From Streptomyces olindensis (GTDB lineage Bacteria; Actinomycetota; Actinomycetes; Streptomycetales; Streptomycetaceae): 64,000 nt of DNA. The stretch is from NCBI GenBank assembly GCA_000696115.1, contig JJOH01000002.1, forward strand, positions 279,230 through 343,229, in the 5' to 3' direction. This document shows, piece by piece, positions 20,649 to 31,577 of the stretch. Under the pieces are notes generated by a model that saw only the letters and a program-made list of their open reading frames with translations, had not been told where the DNA came from and did no database searches. Numbering within the stretch: the stretch's first letter is position 1; each line of letters begins with the position of its first letter. The position numbers and the translations under genes are program-made.

Positions 20649-20692
20649 AGTTCGTTGATTGTGCAACTTCTTGGTTGTCTGTGCAACGAACT
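20649..20692. promoter_or_regulatory. Candidate operator: nested direct and inverted repeats upstream of the SARP gene
   Basis: AGTTCGTTG (20649-20657) and CAACGAACT (20684-20692) are perfect inverted repeats. Inside, GTTGATTGTGCAAC (20654-20667) and GTTGTCTGTGCAAC (20674-20687) are near-identical 14-bp direct repeats exactly 20 bp apart, each with GTTG...CAAC symmetry. The region is AT-rich relative to its surroundings and precedes the SARP start by 120 bp. Confidence 0.55.
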
Positions 20693-20814
20693 CCGGTACC
20701 GACAGCGCTTTCCGTATCGGGCGAAATTCGGGTTTCTCTGTGGGGAACTCGTGAACGGCCTGACACGTCATGCTCGGTAGACCAGTAGCTTTCTGCGATC
20801 TATGGGGGAACGTC

Positions 20815-21657
20815 GTGAAGCTGGGTGTTCTAGGCCCACTTTCAGTGCAGGTCGAAGGTGACCTGCACACTCCGAGCGCACCGAAGATGAGAAGCGTTCT
20901 GGCCACACTGCTGGTACACGCCGACCAGGTGGTACCGGTGTCGTCACTGATACGCGAACTGTGGGACGAGGAGCCTCCGGTCAGCTGCCTGACCACGCTG
21001 CAGACCTACATCCTCAACCTGCGCAAGCTGCTGGCGTCCGCGACGGGAATGACCGCCCGTCAGGTCGCCGCGGAGATTCTCGTGACCCGGTCCGGGGGGT
21101 ACCTGTTCCGGACCACCCAGGGGGACCTGGACGTCCACCGGTTCCACCAGCTCGTCGCGGACGGACGCAGGGCGCTGTCGTCGGGGGACGACCACGCCGC
21201 GCTGTCCACGCTCTCCAGCGCGCTGCAACTGTGGCGCGGACCCGCCCTCGTCGACGTCGTCGCCGGGCGGATCCTCGAAGGGCGCCGCCAGCAGTTCGAG
21301 GAGTCCCGGCTCGTCGTCCTCGAGTACCTCGTCGACACCCAGCTCCGGCTCGGCATGTACCGGGAGGTGCTCACCGAGCTCGCGGCGCTGACGGCCGACA
21401 ACCCGTACCACGAGGGGTTGCACGCCCAGTACATGCGGGCGCTGTACCTCAACGGCCGGCGGGCGCAGGCCCTGGAGCTCTTCCAGCGCCTGCGCGTCAA
21501 CCTGGTGAACCACCTCGGTCTGGAACCCGGACCGATGGCCCAGGAACTCCATCGCTCCATCCTCAACGCGGAGTCGATCGACGCCCAGGGCAACCTCCGC
21601 AGGCCGACCGGGGACATCGTGCGCATGTCGTCCTCCGGCGCGGTGCGGGTCTACTGA
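20815..21657 (+). CDS. SARP-family pathway activator
   Basis: 280-aa Streptomyces antibiotic regulatory protein, the likely cluster activator (DnrI/AknO role). The N-terminal OmpR-type winged helix spans about residues 15-95 (APKMRSVLATLLVHADQVV, LIRELWDEEPP, LQTYILNLRKLL, GYLF). The bacterial transcriptional activation domain follows (DVHRFHQLVADGRRAL to EPGPMAQELHRSIL). The start GTG at 20815 is behind GGGGGAA; family similarity (KLGVLGPL) starts there. Its own promoter region has a prominent repeat element at 20649-20692. Candidate target heptamers are seen in several divergent promoters of the cluster. No TTA codon was found in it. Confidence 0.93.
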   Translation: MKLGVLGPLSVQVEGDLHTPSAPKMRSVLATLLVHADQVVPVSSLIRELWDEEPPVSCLTTLQTYILNLRKLLASATGMTARQVAAEILVTRSGGYLFRTTQGDLDVHRFHQLVADGRRALSSGDDHAALSTLSSALQLWRGPALVDVVAGRILEGRRQQFEESRLVVLEYLVDTQLRLGMYREVLTELAALTADNPYHEGLHAQYMRALYLNGRRAQALELFQRLRVNLVNHLGLEPGPMAQELHRSILNAESIDAQGNLRRPTGDIVRMSSSGAVRVY

Positions 21658-21661
21658 CCCG

Positions 21662-21701
21662 GTGGAGCCCGGTCCGGCCGAGGCGGCGGACCGGGCTCCA
21701 C
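21662..21701 (+). terminator. Terminator between the SARP and methyltransferase genes
   Basis: 15-bp stem GTGGAGCCCGGTCCG (21662-21676) and CGGACCGGGCTCCAC (21687-21701), between convergent genes. Confidence 0.85.
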
Positions 21702-21743
21702 GCGGTCGGTGGTGCGGCGGCGGGCGTGTGCCCGTGGGTCGGT

Positions 21744-22601
21744 TCAGCCCGCGATCGAGGCGTGGACGAACCGGACCGGTGTGGGCAGATGAAGGGGGCC
21801 GTCGCCGCGCAGCCGGTCCAGTTCCGTGGTCAGGCGGTGGCGCAGCTGCCGGTTCTCGTACTCCGGGAGGTGCTGCCACAGCAACCGCATTCCCTGGGTG
21901 TGGGACCAGTCGACCCAGGTCTCCCCGTCCGGCGCGCGCAGATCGATGTGCTCGTCGGCGATCTCCACGTCGTCGAACCCGGCGCGCACCATCGTCCGGG
22001 TCAGGTCGTCGGTGTCCTGCAGCCAGCTGTTGAACCGCCGCTTCAGCGCGTCCGGGCGCCAGTCCGCCGGCAGGTTGCGCAGCAGCCGCTCCGGGATGAG
22101 GTCCGTGAACACGGGCGGCAGGAAGGGGAACGTGTCCTCCGTGAAGACCGGGCTGGTGAAGGCGATCCGGCCACCCGGCCGCAGCAGGGCCGCGTACCGG
22201 GGGAGCGCGGCCGGAGCGTCGGGCAGGAAGATCAGGCTGTAGCTGCCGGTCACCACGTCGAACGAGGCGGGCGGAAGGTCGGGGTGCTCGCCGTCCATGA
22301 CCCGGACCTCGACGTGCCGGGCGCCGAGCGCGCCGGCCTGCCGCCGGGCCTCCTCCACCATCGCGGGCGCGATGTCGATGCCGAGCACATGGCCGGAAGG
22401 ACCCACCCGTTCCGCCGCCACGAACAGGGACGCGCCCCGCCCGCACCCGACGTCGAGAACGCGTTGCCCGGGCTGCGGATCGGCCCTTTCCACAAGTCGC
22501 CGGCCCATCGGTGTGAAGAACTCGACGCCCAACTGGTCATACGTCGCCGCGGCATTGTTGAACGCCTCGGTGACCGTCGATTTGTACATCGTCTTGTCCA
22601 T
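21744..22601 (-). CDS. aknG: Aklanonic acid O-methyltransferase (AknG/DnrC type)
   Basis: 285-aa SAM-dependent methyltransferase. Motif I is VLDVGCGRGASLFVAAERVG (about residues 47-66), followed by GIDIAPAMV and DVVTGSYSLIFLPDAP. By family and context it makes the methyl ester of aklanonic acid, the step before fourth-ring closure. The start is the ATG at 22599-22601 with GGAGG on the minus strand; the longer frame upstream is a non-coding extension. It is divergent from the AknH-type cyclase gene that takes its product, and candidate SARP heptamers lie between them. A C-methyltransferase is a less likely alternative. Confidence 0.82.
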   Translation of the reverse strand: MDKTMYKSTVTEAFNNAAATYDQLGVEFFTPMGRRLVERADPQPGQRVLDVGCGRGASLFVAAERVGPSGHVLGIDIAPAMVEEARRQAGALGARHVEVRVMDGEHPDLPPASFDVVTGSYSLIFLPDAPAALPRYAALLRPGGRIAFTSPVFTEDTFPFLPPVFTDLIPERLLRNLPADWRPDALKRRFNSWLQDTDDLTRTMVRAGFDDVEIADEHIDLRAPDGETWVDWSHTQGMRLLWQHLPEYENRQLRHRLTTELDRLRGDGPLHLPTPVRFVHASIAG

Positions 22602-22669
22602 GGGTCCTCCAGGTGGCGAAAGCCGACCCGACCACCCTGGACGGTCCGTCTGCAATGTGGGTCGGAATG

Positions 22670-22687
22670 CGCTCGGTGGCCGCTCGA
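22670..22687 (-). promoter_or_regulatory. Candidate SARP operator for aknG
   Basis: On the minus strand TCGAGCG (22687-22681) and CCGAGCG (22676-22670) are spaced exactly 11 bp, the first being a perfect DnrI/ActII-ORF4-type heptamer. A possible -10 follows about ten nucleotides later. On the other strand TCGAGCC at 22706-22712 points to the aknH operon. Confidence 0.5.
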
Positions 22688-22788
22688 AACCGGCTTGTCG
22701 ACGGGTCGAGCCGGTACCGAAAAGCATTGTTGAGAAGAGCCGCGGAAGTCAGGATGAACTCATCGACGACCGACAAGGAGTGCCGACC

Positions 22789-23226
22789 GTGAGTGACCAC
22801 ATCGACATTGTGCGCCGCATGGTGAACAGCTACAACACCGGAAAAACGGATGACGTCGCCGAGTTCATTCACGAGGAGTACCTCAATCCCGGTGCCCTGG
22901 AGCACATGCCGGAACTGCGCGGCCCCGAGGCGTTCGCACTCGCGGTGAAGTGGCTGAAGCTCACGTTCTCCGAGGACGCGTACCTGGAGGAGATCGGTTA
23001 CGAGGAGAAAGGCAGCTGGGTGCGGGCGAAACTCGCCCTGTACGGCCGCCAGGTGGGCGAACTCGTGGGGATGCCCGCCACCGGACGCCGCTTCTCCGGG
23101 GAGCAGATCCACCTCATCCGCATCGTCGACGGCAAGATCCGCGACCACCGCGACTGGCCGGACTACCTCGGCACCTACCGCCAGCTCGGCGAGCCCTGGC
23201 CCACGGAGGAGGGCTGGCGGCCCTGA
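22789..23226 (+). CDS. rdmA: Aklanonic acid methyl ester cyclase (SnoaL/AknH/RdmA type)
   Basis: 145-aa SnoaL-fold cyclase closing the fourth anthracycline ring by intramolecular aldol condensation, giving aklaviketone. It reads like AknH/RdmA: VRRMVNSYNTGKTDDVAEFI at the start, LYGRQVGELVGMPATGRRF in the middle and DHRDWPDYLGTYRQLGEPWP at the end. Asp122 in HRDW aligns with the catalytic Asp121 of SnoaL. The GTG at 22789 is preceded by AAGGAG. It is the first gene of the rdmA-B-C-methyltransferase-rdmE block. Stereochemistry at C-9 cannot be judged from sequence here. Confidence 0.92.
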   Translation: MSDHIDIVRRMVNSYNTGKTDDVAEFIHEEYLNPGALEHMPELRGPEAFALAVKWLKLTFSEDAYLEEIGYEEKGSWVRAKLALYGRQVGELVGMPATGRRFSGEQIHLIRIVDGKIRDHRDWPDYLGTYRQLGEPWPTEEGWRP

Positions 23227-23267
23227 GCAGCGCGTCCGGCACACCCACGCCCAAGGGAAGGAACACG

Positions 23268-26018
<2,751 letters not shown>

Positions 26019-26061
26019 AGCGGCGACGGGAACCCGCAAGCAACGACGAGAGAGGAACGAC

Positions 26062-27657
26062 ATGAACGACCACGAGGTCGACGTTCTGGTGGTGGGTGCG
26101 GGCCTCGGTGGCCTGTCGACGGCGATGTTCCTCGCCCGGCAGGGGGTGCGCGTGCTCGTGGTGGAGCGCAGGTCCGGCCTCTCGCCCTATCCGCGGGCCG
26201 CGGGGCAGAACCCGCGCACCATGGAGCTGCTGCGCATCGGGGGCGTCGCCGACGAGGTGACCCGGGCCAACGACATCCGCGGCGCCCAGGGGGACTTCGT
26301 CATCCGGCTCGCCCAGAGCGTGCGGGGCGAGATCCTGCGGACCGTCTCGGAGAGCTTCGACGACATGGTGGCCGCGACCCGGCCGTGCACCCCGGCCGGC
26401 TGGGCGATGCTGTCCCAGGACAAGCTGGAGCCGATCCTGCTCGCGCAGGCGGAGCGGCACGGCGGCGCCATCCGCTTCGACACCCGGCTGGTGTCGTTCG
26501 ACCAGGACGCGGACGGTGTCACGGCCCGGCTCCAGGGGCCCGAGGGCAAGTACGACCTGCGCGCCGGCTACCTCGTCGGCGCCGACGGCAACCGCAGCCT
26601 GGTCCGGGAGTCGCTGGGGATCGGGCGGTACGGGCACGGCACGCTGACCCACATGGTCGGGGTCATCTTCGACGCGGACCTCTCCGGCATCATGGAGCCG
26701 GGCACGACGGGCTGGTACTACCTGCACCACCCCCAGTTCACCGGCACGTTCGGGCCGACGGACCGGCCCGACCGGCACACCCTCTTCGTCGAGTACGACC
26801 CCGACGAGGGCGAGCGCCCCGAGGACTTCACGCCGGAGCGCTGCGTCGAGCTGATCGGCCTCGCCCTGGACGCTCCCGAGGTGCGGCCGGAGCTGGTCGA
26901 CATCCAGGGCTGGGAGATGGCGGCCCGGATCGCCGAACGCTGGCGCGAAGGGCGGGTGTTCCTCGTCGGGGACGCGGCGAAGGTGACGCCGCCGACCGGC
27001 GGCATGAGCGGCAACGCGGCCGTCGCCGACGGGTTCGATCTGGCCTGGAAGCTGGCGGCGGTGCTGCACGGGCAGGCCGGGCCGGGACTCCTCGGCACGT
27101 ACGAGGACGAGCGCAAGGTCGCCGCGGAGCTGGTCGTGGCGGAGGCGCTGGCGATCTACGCGCAGCGGATGGCGCCGCACATGGCGGACGTGTGGGACAA
27201 GTCGGTGGGGTACCCCGAGACGCTGCTCGGCTTCCGCTACCGCTCCTCGGCGGTCCTGGCCACGGACGACGACCCGGCGCGGGTGGAGAACCCGATGACC
27301 CCGAGCGGCCGCCCCGGCTTCCGGGGACCGCACGTCCCGGTGACCCGGCACGGCGAACGGATCTCCACGGTCGACCTGTTCGGCGACGGCTGGACCCTGC
27401 TCGCCGGTGAGCTGGGAGCGGACTGGGTCGCGGCGGCGGAGACGGTCTCGGCGGAACTGGGGGTCCCGGTCCGGGCGTACCGGATCGGTGCCGGCCTCAC
27501 GGATCCCGAGGCCGCGGTGGCCGACCGGTACGGCATCGGCAAGGCGGGGGCGAGTCTGGTCCGCCCCGACGGCATCGTCGCCTGGCGCACGGACGAACCG
27601 CCGTCCGACGCCGCGGACGCCCTCGGCGGAGCCCTGCGCAAGGTCCTCTCCCGCTGA
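26062..27657 (+). CDS. rdmE: Aklavinone 11-hydroxylase (RdmE/DnrF type)
   Basis: 531-aa class A flavoprotein monooxygenase matching recalled RdmE nearly line for line. FAD motif GxGxxG is in VLVVGAGLGGLSTAMFLAR (about residues 10-28); the DG motif region is YLVGADGNRSLVRESLG; the second FAD motif is GRVFLVGDAAKVTPPTGGMS; a thioredoxin-like C-terminal domain follows. It hydroxylates C-11 with NADPH, turning aklavinone-type into rhodomycinone-type aglycones. AGAGAGGAACGAC precedes the ATG. Last gene of the rdm-like block, followed by two terminators. Confidence 0.95.
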   Translation: MNDHEVDVLVVGAGLGGLSTAMFLARQGVRVLVVERRSGLSPYPRAAGQNPRTMELLRIGGVADEVTRANDIRGAQGDFVIRLAQSVRGEILRTVSESFDDMVAATRPCTPAGWAMLSQDKLEPILLAQAERHGGAIRFDTRLVSFDQDADGVTARLQGPEGKYDLRAGYLVGADGNRSLVRESLGIGRYGHGTLTHMVGVIFDADLSGIMEPGTTGWYYLHHPQFTGTFGPTDRPDRHTLFVEYDPDEGERPEDFTPERCVELIGLALDAPEVRPELVDIQGWEMAARIAERWREGRVFLVGDAAKVTPPTGGMSGNAAVADGFDLAWKLAAVLHGQAGPGLLGTYEDERKVAAELVVAEALAIYAQRMAPHMADVWDKSVGYPETLLGFRYRSSAVLATDDDPARVENPMTPSGRPGFRGPHVPVTRHGERISTVDLFGDGWTLLAGELGADWVAAAETVSAELGVPVRAYRIGAGLTDPEAAVADRYGIGKAGASLVRPDGIVAWRTDEPPSDAADALGGALRKVLSR

Positions 27658-27684
27658 TCCCGTCCCGCGGCCGGGCAGCGCGCC

Positions 27685-27725
27685 GCCCCCGCACCCCGCC
27701 GGGCTGACCGGCGGGGTGCGGGGGC
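27685..27725 (+). terminator. Terminator after rdmE
   Basis: 16-bp perfect stem GCCCCCGCACCCCGCC (27685-27700) and GGCGGGGTGCGGGGGC (27710-27725). Confidence 0.85.
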
Positions 27726-27854
27726 GGGCCGTGCGGAGTTCTGGGGGCCAGGGGAGCCGCGGTCCTGGGGCCCGGCGCTGCCCGGAGCGCGTGCCTCGTC
27801 GAAGGCGTGCCGGAACGGGAAGGACCGGACGACGCCGGCCAGGCTCAACTGTCA

Positions 27855-27891
27855 CGCCCCGGCCCGGACGGGGCACGTCCGGGCCGGGGCG
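27855..27891 (-). terminator. Terminator after the 3-ketoreductase gene
   Basis: 15-bp perfect stem CGCCCCGGCCCGGAC (27855-27869) and GTCCGGGCCGGGGCG (27877-27891), just past the stop of the minus-strand gene. Confidence 0.8.
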
Positions 27892-27913
27892 CAGGTCCTC
27901 CGTCTGTCTCCGT

Positions 27914-28960
27914 TCAGGCCAGATCCTCCGCCAGGACGTCGCTCGGGCGGGTCTTCGGGTCGCCGACGAGCGTCGCCGCGCGGCGGACGCGGTCGACCAG
28001 GAGGGCCTGGCGGTGGATCACGGACGTGTCGGTGAGGGGGCCCGTGCCCGTGAGGGCCGCGCGGACGAACGCGTCCATCGCGTTGAACACCTGGTTGTCC
28101 TCGGGCAGCGACCGCTCCGTCACCACGTCCTGCTGCTCGATCCGGACCACCGGCTTCAACTGCTCCGGCGGCGTGAAGGCCCGCCGGACGCTCACCCGCC
28201 CCCGGTTGCCCCACAGCGCGTAGGTCGACCGGTAGGAGTGTTCGAAGCCGAAGTCCAGCTGGGCCGTCACCCCCCGGTCGTCGCTCAGCAGCACGCTGCC
28301 CGCCACGTCCACCCCGGTCGCCTCGTCCACGCGCAGACACGCCCCGAGCACCTCGAGCTCACCGGCCAGGTACAGCTGGGCCGCGCGCAGCGGATACACC
28401 CCGACGTCGAGCAACGCGCCCCCGCCCAGCGCCGGCTGGTACCGGAACGACTCCGGGGCCAGCGGCGGCACGGCGAACGACCCGGAGAACAGCCGCAGTT
28501 CCCCCACGGCCTCGTCGAGCATCGCGCGCACCGCGGCGTGCTGGGAATGGTGCAGGAACATGAAGTTCTCGGCCAGCACGAGTCCGAGTTCCGACGCGGT
28601 CGACATCAGCTCGAGCGTCTTCTCGTACGTGTCCGACATCGGTTTCTCGACGAGCACGTGTTTTCCCGACCGCAAAGCCCGTAGGGCCCACTCGTGATGC
28701 ATGGCCGGTGGCAGCGGAATATAGATGGCGTCCAGGTCGTCCCGCTCGACGAGCTCCGCGTAATCCCCCACGCCGTGGCAGCCGAACGCGGCTCCCACCC
28801 GCTCGGCCCTCGCCTTGTCCCGGCTGGCCACCGCGACGAGGTCCACATGGTCGTGCGCGGCGAGAACAGGCATGATCCGGCGCATCGCGATGTTCGCCGT
28901 TCCGATCACGCCCATTCGGAGCGCCCGTTGCTGACGGTGCTCTGGCATAGGGATCCTCAT
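27914..28960 (-). CDS. NDP-hexose 3-ketoreductase, Gfo/Idh family (AknQ type)
   Basis: 348-aa NADPH-dependent reductase that converts the 3,4-diketo intermediate left by the 2,3-dehydratase to the 4-keto-2,6-dideoxy sugar, needed for 2-deoxy-L-fucose and L-rhodinose. The N-terminal Rossmann motif is RMGVIGTANIAMRRIMPVL; the Gfo/Idh EKP motif is in VLVEKPMSDTYEKT; the C-terminal domain has LGGGALLDVGVYPLRAAQLY. ATG 28958-28960 behind GCGAGGTG is preferred to the in-frame start ten codons upstream. Divergent from the AknT-like gene. OleW/UrdR-type numbering is not transferable without alignment. Confidence 0.87.
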   Translation of the reverse strand: MRIPMPEHRQQRALRMGVIGTANIAMRRIMPVLAAHDHVDLVAVASRDKARAERVGAAFGCHGVGDYAELVERDDLDAIYIPLPPAMHHEWALRALRSGKHVLVEKPMSDTYEKTLELMSTASELGLVLAENFMFLHHSQHAAVRAMLDEAVGELRLFSGSFAVPPLAPESFRYQPALGGGALLDVGVYPLRAAQLYLAGELEVLGACLRVDEATGVDVAGSVLLSDDRGVTAQLDFGFEHSYRSTYALWGNRGRVSVRRAFTPPEQLKPVVRIEQQDVVTERSLPEDNQVFNAMDAFVRAALTGTGPLTDTSVIHRQALLVDRVRRAATLVGDPKTRPSDVLAEDLA

Positions 28961-29005
28961 CACCTCGCGGGAGTCCAGTGGCTTCCCCACCGTAGGACCG
29001 GGAGA

Positions 29006-29066
29006 TCAAGCACTGCTTGAGGAACGGTGGACGCGGAAAAAGGCAGTTCGAGTGTTCTTCTAATAC
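29006..29066 (+). promoter_or_regulatory. Palindrome and candidate promoter upstream of the AknT-like gene
   Basis: TCAAGCACTGCTTGA (29006-29020) is a perfect 15-bp palindrome around a central C. Further down, TCGAGTG (29048-29054) is followed after six nt by TAATAC (29061-29066), a good -10, arranged as expected for a SARP-activated promoter. Confidence 0.4.
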
Positions 29067-29110
29067 GGCCCCGTACCTTGCCGAGGGAATCGGATGACGG
29101 AGGTGGCGGG

Positions 29111-30250
29111 GTGACGGCGGCGACGAATGCCCTGGGGCGCGAACTACAACTCGTCCACGCGGCGCAATGGCTCTACGCGATCAACGGCGAGCCGTTCGTG
29201 CCGGGGGAGGGCGACCCGTACGCGCGGCTGGTACGGGGATTCGACAGCGGCGAGGACCGCGCGGACGACGCGGGCGGGCTCCTCGCGTCGGTCGCGGAGC
29301 GAGGGCCGGTGTGGCGCAGCCGGCTCGACACCTGGGTCGTCACCGGCCCCAGGGCGCTCCGGGAACTGTCCGGCAGCCGGGACCTGGCGGTGTCCGCCGC
29401 CGTTCCGCAGGCGGAGGCGTGGCTGCCCGACCCGGCGCGCCAGCGCACCACGGCGCTCGTCCGGGACCTGGCACTGCGGGGCGGCACGAGGGCCGTGCGC
29501 GGGCACGCCGGAGCGCTGCGGGAACAGGCCACGCGGGCGGCGGCCCGGCTCGGGCCGGGCCCCGTCGACCTGATGGCCGACTTCGCCGAGCCGCTGACCG
29601 CGGTGGCGTACGCCGTCCTCCTGGACGTGCCCGAGGAGCGGCACGCGGCGTTCGCCGCCGGCCTCGCCGGGACCGCACCGGCCGTGGACGCGCTGCTCTG
29701 CCCGCAGACGCTGGAGGTGACGCGGCGCCTGGCTGCAGGCGTGCGAGGACTGCGGGAGCTGTTCGCCGGGCGGGACCGGGCGGAGGCGGACCTGCTGCTC
29801 GCCGTGGCCGGGGCCCGGGCCGCGGCGGACCTGCTCGGCAACGCCCTGCACATGCTCCTCGACCGGCCGCACGACTGGGCGCTGCTGCGCTCGGACCCTG
29901 CGCACGCGGCCCGGCTGGTCGAGGAGGCCCTGCGCGGCCGGCCGCTGTGGCGGGCTCTCCCCCTGGTGGCCCTCGCCCCGGCCGAGGTGGCCGGCGCCCG
30001 CATCGAGACCGGCGACACCGTCACCGTCGTGACCACCGGGACCGGCGCCGGCCCGGCCCCGCTGCCCGTGCCCGCCTGCGCCGCCCTGCTCCCGGCCGCG
30101 ACCGCGCTGGCCGAGCAGGCGCTGGCGGCACTGGGCGCGCGGTTCGAGCTGCTGCGGCCGGACGGCGACCCGGTGCGCCTGCGCCGGGCGCCCCTGACCC
30201 GGCGCCTGGTCAGGCTGCCGGCCCGACTCGGCGAGGAGGAGACGCGATGA
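29111..30250 (+). CDS. P450-derived glycosyltransferase helper protein (AknT/EryCII-like), copy 1
   Basis: 379-aa protein of the cytochrome P450-like auxiliary family that activates AknS/DesVII-type aminosugar glycosyltransferases. The N-terminus ALGRELQLVHAAQWLYAINGEPF and GEGDPYARLVRGFDSG fit the family. The C-terminal heme loop is degraded: no FGxGxHxCxG, only LPVPACAALLPAATALAEQALA, so it should not bind heme. The GTG at 29111 behind GGAGGTGGCGGG is chosen. It overlaps the glycosyltransferase gene by ATGA, the typical helper-enzyme pairing. A second helper of the same type is at 50719-51969. Confidence 0.85.
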   Translation: MTAATNALGRELQLVHAAQWLYAINGEPFVPGEGDPYARLVRGFDSGEDRADDAGGLLASVAERGPVWRSRLDTWVVTGPRALRELSGSRDLAVSAAVPQAEAWLPDPARQRTTALVRDLALRGGTRAVRGHAGALREQATRAAARLGPGPVDLMADFAEPLTAVAYAVLLDVPEERHAAFAAGLAGTAPAVDALLCPQTLEVTRRLAAGVRGLRELFAGRDRAEADLLLAVAGARAAADLLGNALHMLLDRPHDWALLRSDPAHAARLVEEALRGRPLWRALPLVALAPAEVAGARIETGDTVTVVTTGTGAGPAPLPVPACAALLPAATALAEQALAALGARFELLRPDGDPVRLRRAPLTRRLVRLPARLGEEETR

Positions 30251-31566
30251 AGGTTCTGTTCACCTCACTGGCCCACCACACCCACTACTACCCACTCGTG
30301 CCGCTGGCGTGGGCGCTGCGCACCGCGGGCCACGAGGTGCGGATCGCCAGCCAGCCCGAGCTGACCGACGTCATCACGGGCACGGGACTGACCGCCGTCC
30401 CCGTCGAGTGGTCGCTCGGCGCCCTGGAGGACCTCGGCCTGCTCGGCAAGCTCCACGACGAGGCCTCGGCCCACGTGCAGGGCTTCGACTACGCCGCCCG
30501 GGGCGAACACCCCTGGACGTACGAGCAGTTGCTCGCGCTGGAGAACGTGATGGTGCCGACGCTGTACGGCGCCCTCAACAACGACACCATGGTCGACGCC
30601 CTGGTGGACTTCGCCCGCTCCTGGCAGCCCGACCTCGTCGTCTGGGAGACCTTCACCCTCACCGGGGCCATCGCGGCGCGGGTGACGGGAGCGGCCCACT
30701 GCCGGCTGGTCTCCGGCCCCGACATCAGCGTGCGGGCCCGCAAGGAGTTCCTGCGGCTGGCCGCCGAGCAGGAGCCGGAGCACCGCGAGGACCCCACCGC
30801 CGAGTGGCTGGAGCGCACCCTGCGGCGGCTGGGCTGCGCGGCCGGCTTCGACGAGGACATGGTCACCGGCCAGTGGACCGTCAACACCACGCCGCCCAGC
30901 ACCCAGCTCGACCTGGACCTGCCGACCGTCCAGGTGCGGCACGTGCCGTACAACGGTCCCGCGGTCGTGCCGGAGTGGCTGCGGAGCCACCCCGGGCGCA
31001 GCCGCGTCTGCGTGACGCTCGGCTCCTCGGCCTCCGACGTCGGCGTCGACATGGCCGAACTGCTCGCGCACCTCGCGGAGCTGGACGCGGAGATCGTCGC
31101 CACCGTCGACGAGGCGACCCGCGAAGCGGCGAAGGACCTGCCGGACAACGTACGCCTCGTCGACTTCGTCCCGCTCAACGACCTGCTGCCCACCTGCGAC
31201 GCGGTCGTCCACCACGGTGGCGTCGGCACCAAGGCCACGGCCGAACTGCACGCCGTGCCCCAGCTGATCCTGGCCTTCGGCTGGGACACCGAGGTCATGG
31301 GCCGCGGGCTGGAGGACATCGGCGCCGGCCTGTGCGTGCCGAGCGACGGCCTGCTGCCCGACGTGCTGCGCAAGCAGGTCCAGCGACTGATCAGCGAGCC
31401 GTCGTTCGCCCACGGGGCCCGACGGCTCCAGGAGGAACTGCTCGCCGTGCCCAGCCCCAACGAGGTCGTCCCGGTGCTGGAACGGCTGGTCGCCGAACAC
31501 CGCGGCGCCCCCGGGGCCGCGACGGCGGAGCACGGCACGAACGGGTTAGGCCACCACCGAGGATGA
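30247..31566 (+). CDS. Glycosyltransferase, AknS-like, copy 1
   Basis: 439-aa GT1-family GT-B enzyme for NDP-deoxysugar transfer to the aglycone. N-terminal acceptor domain begins MKVLFTSLAHHTHYYPLVPLAWALRTAG; the NDP-sugar domain has VCVTLGSSASDVGVD and the signature [21 protein letters not shown] (within residues 312-332). Coupled to the helper by ATGA overlap, so it most likely transfers L-rhodosamine, as AknS does at C-7. Whether it acts at C-7 or C-10 cannot be told. A second AknS-type/helper pair exists in the cluster. Confidence 0.9.
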   Translation: MKVLFTSLAHHTHYYPLVPLAWALRTAGHEVRIASQPELTDVITGTGLTAVPVEWSLGALEDLGLLGKLHDEASAHVQGFDYAARGEHPWTYEQLLALENVMVPTLYGALNNDTMVDALVDFARSWQPDLVVWETFTLTGAIAARVTGAAHCRLVSGPDISVRARKEFLRLAAEQEPEHREDPTAEWLERTLRRLGCAAGFDEDMVTGQWTVNTTPPSTQLDLDLPTVQVRHVPYNGPAVVPEWLRSHPGRSRVCVTLGSSASDVGVDMAELLAHLAELDAEIVATVDEATREAAKDLPDNVRLVDFVPLNDLLPTCDAVVHHGGVGTKATAELHAVPQLILAFGWDTEVMGRGLEDIGAGLCVPSDGLLPDVLRKQVQRLISEPSFAHGARRLQEELLAVPSPNEVVPVLERLVAEHRGAPGAATAEHGTNGLGHHRG

Positions 31567-31577
31567 GGGGTTCAGAG

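Noticed and set aside
29111..30250. Functional cytochrome P450
   Set aside because: The FGxGxHxCxG heme loop is absent; overlap with a glycosyltransferase gene fits an AknT-type helper. The same applies to 50719-51969.
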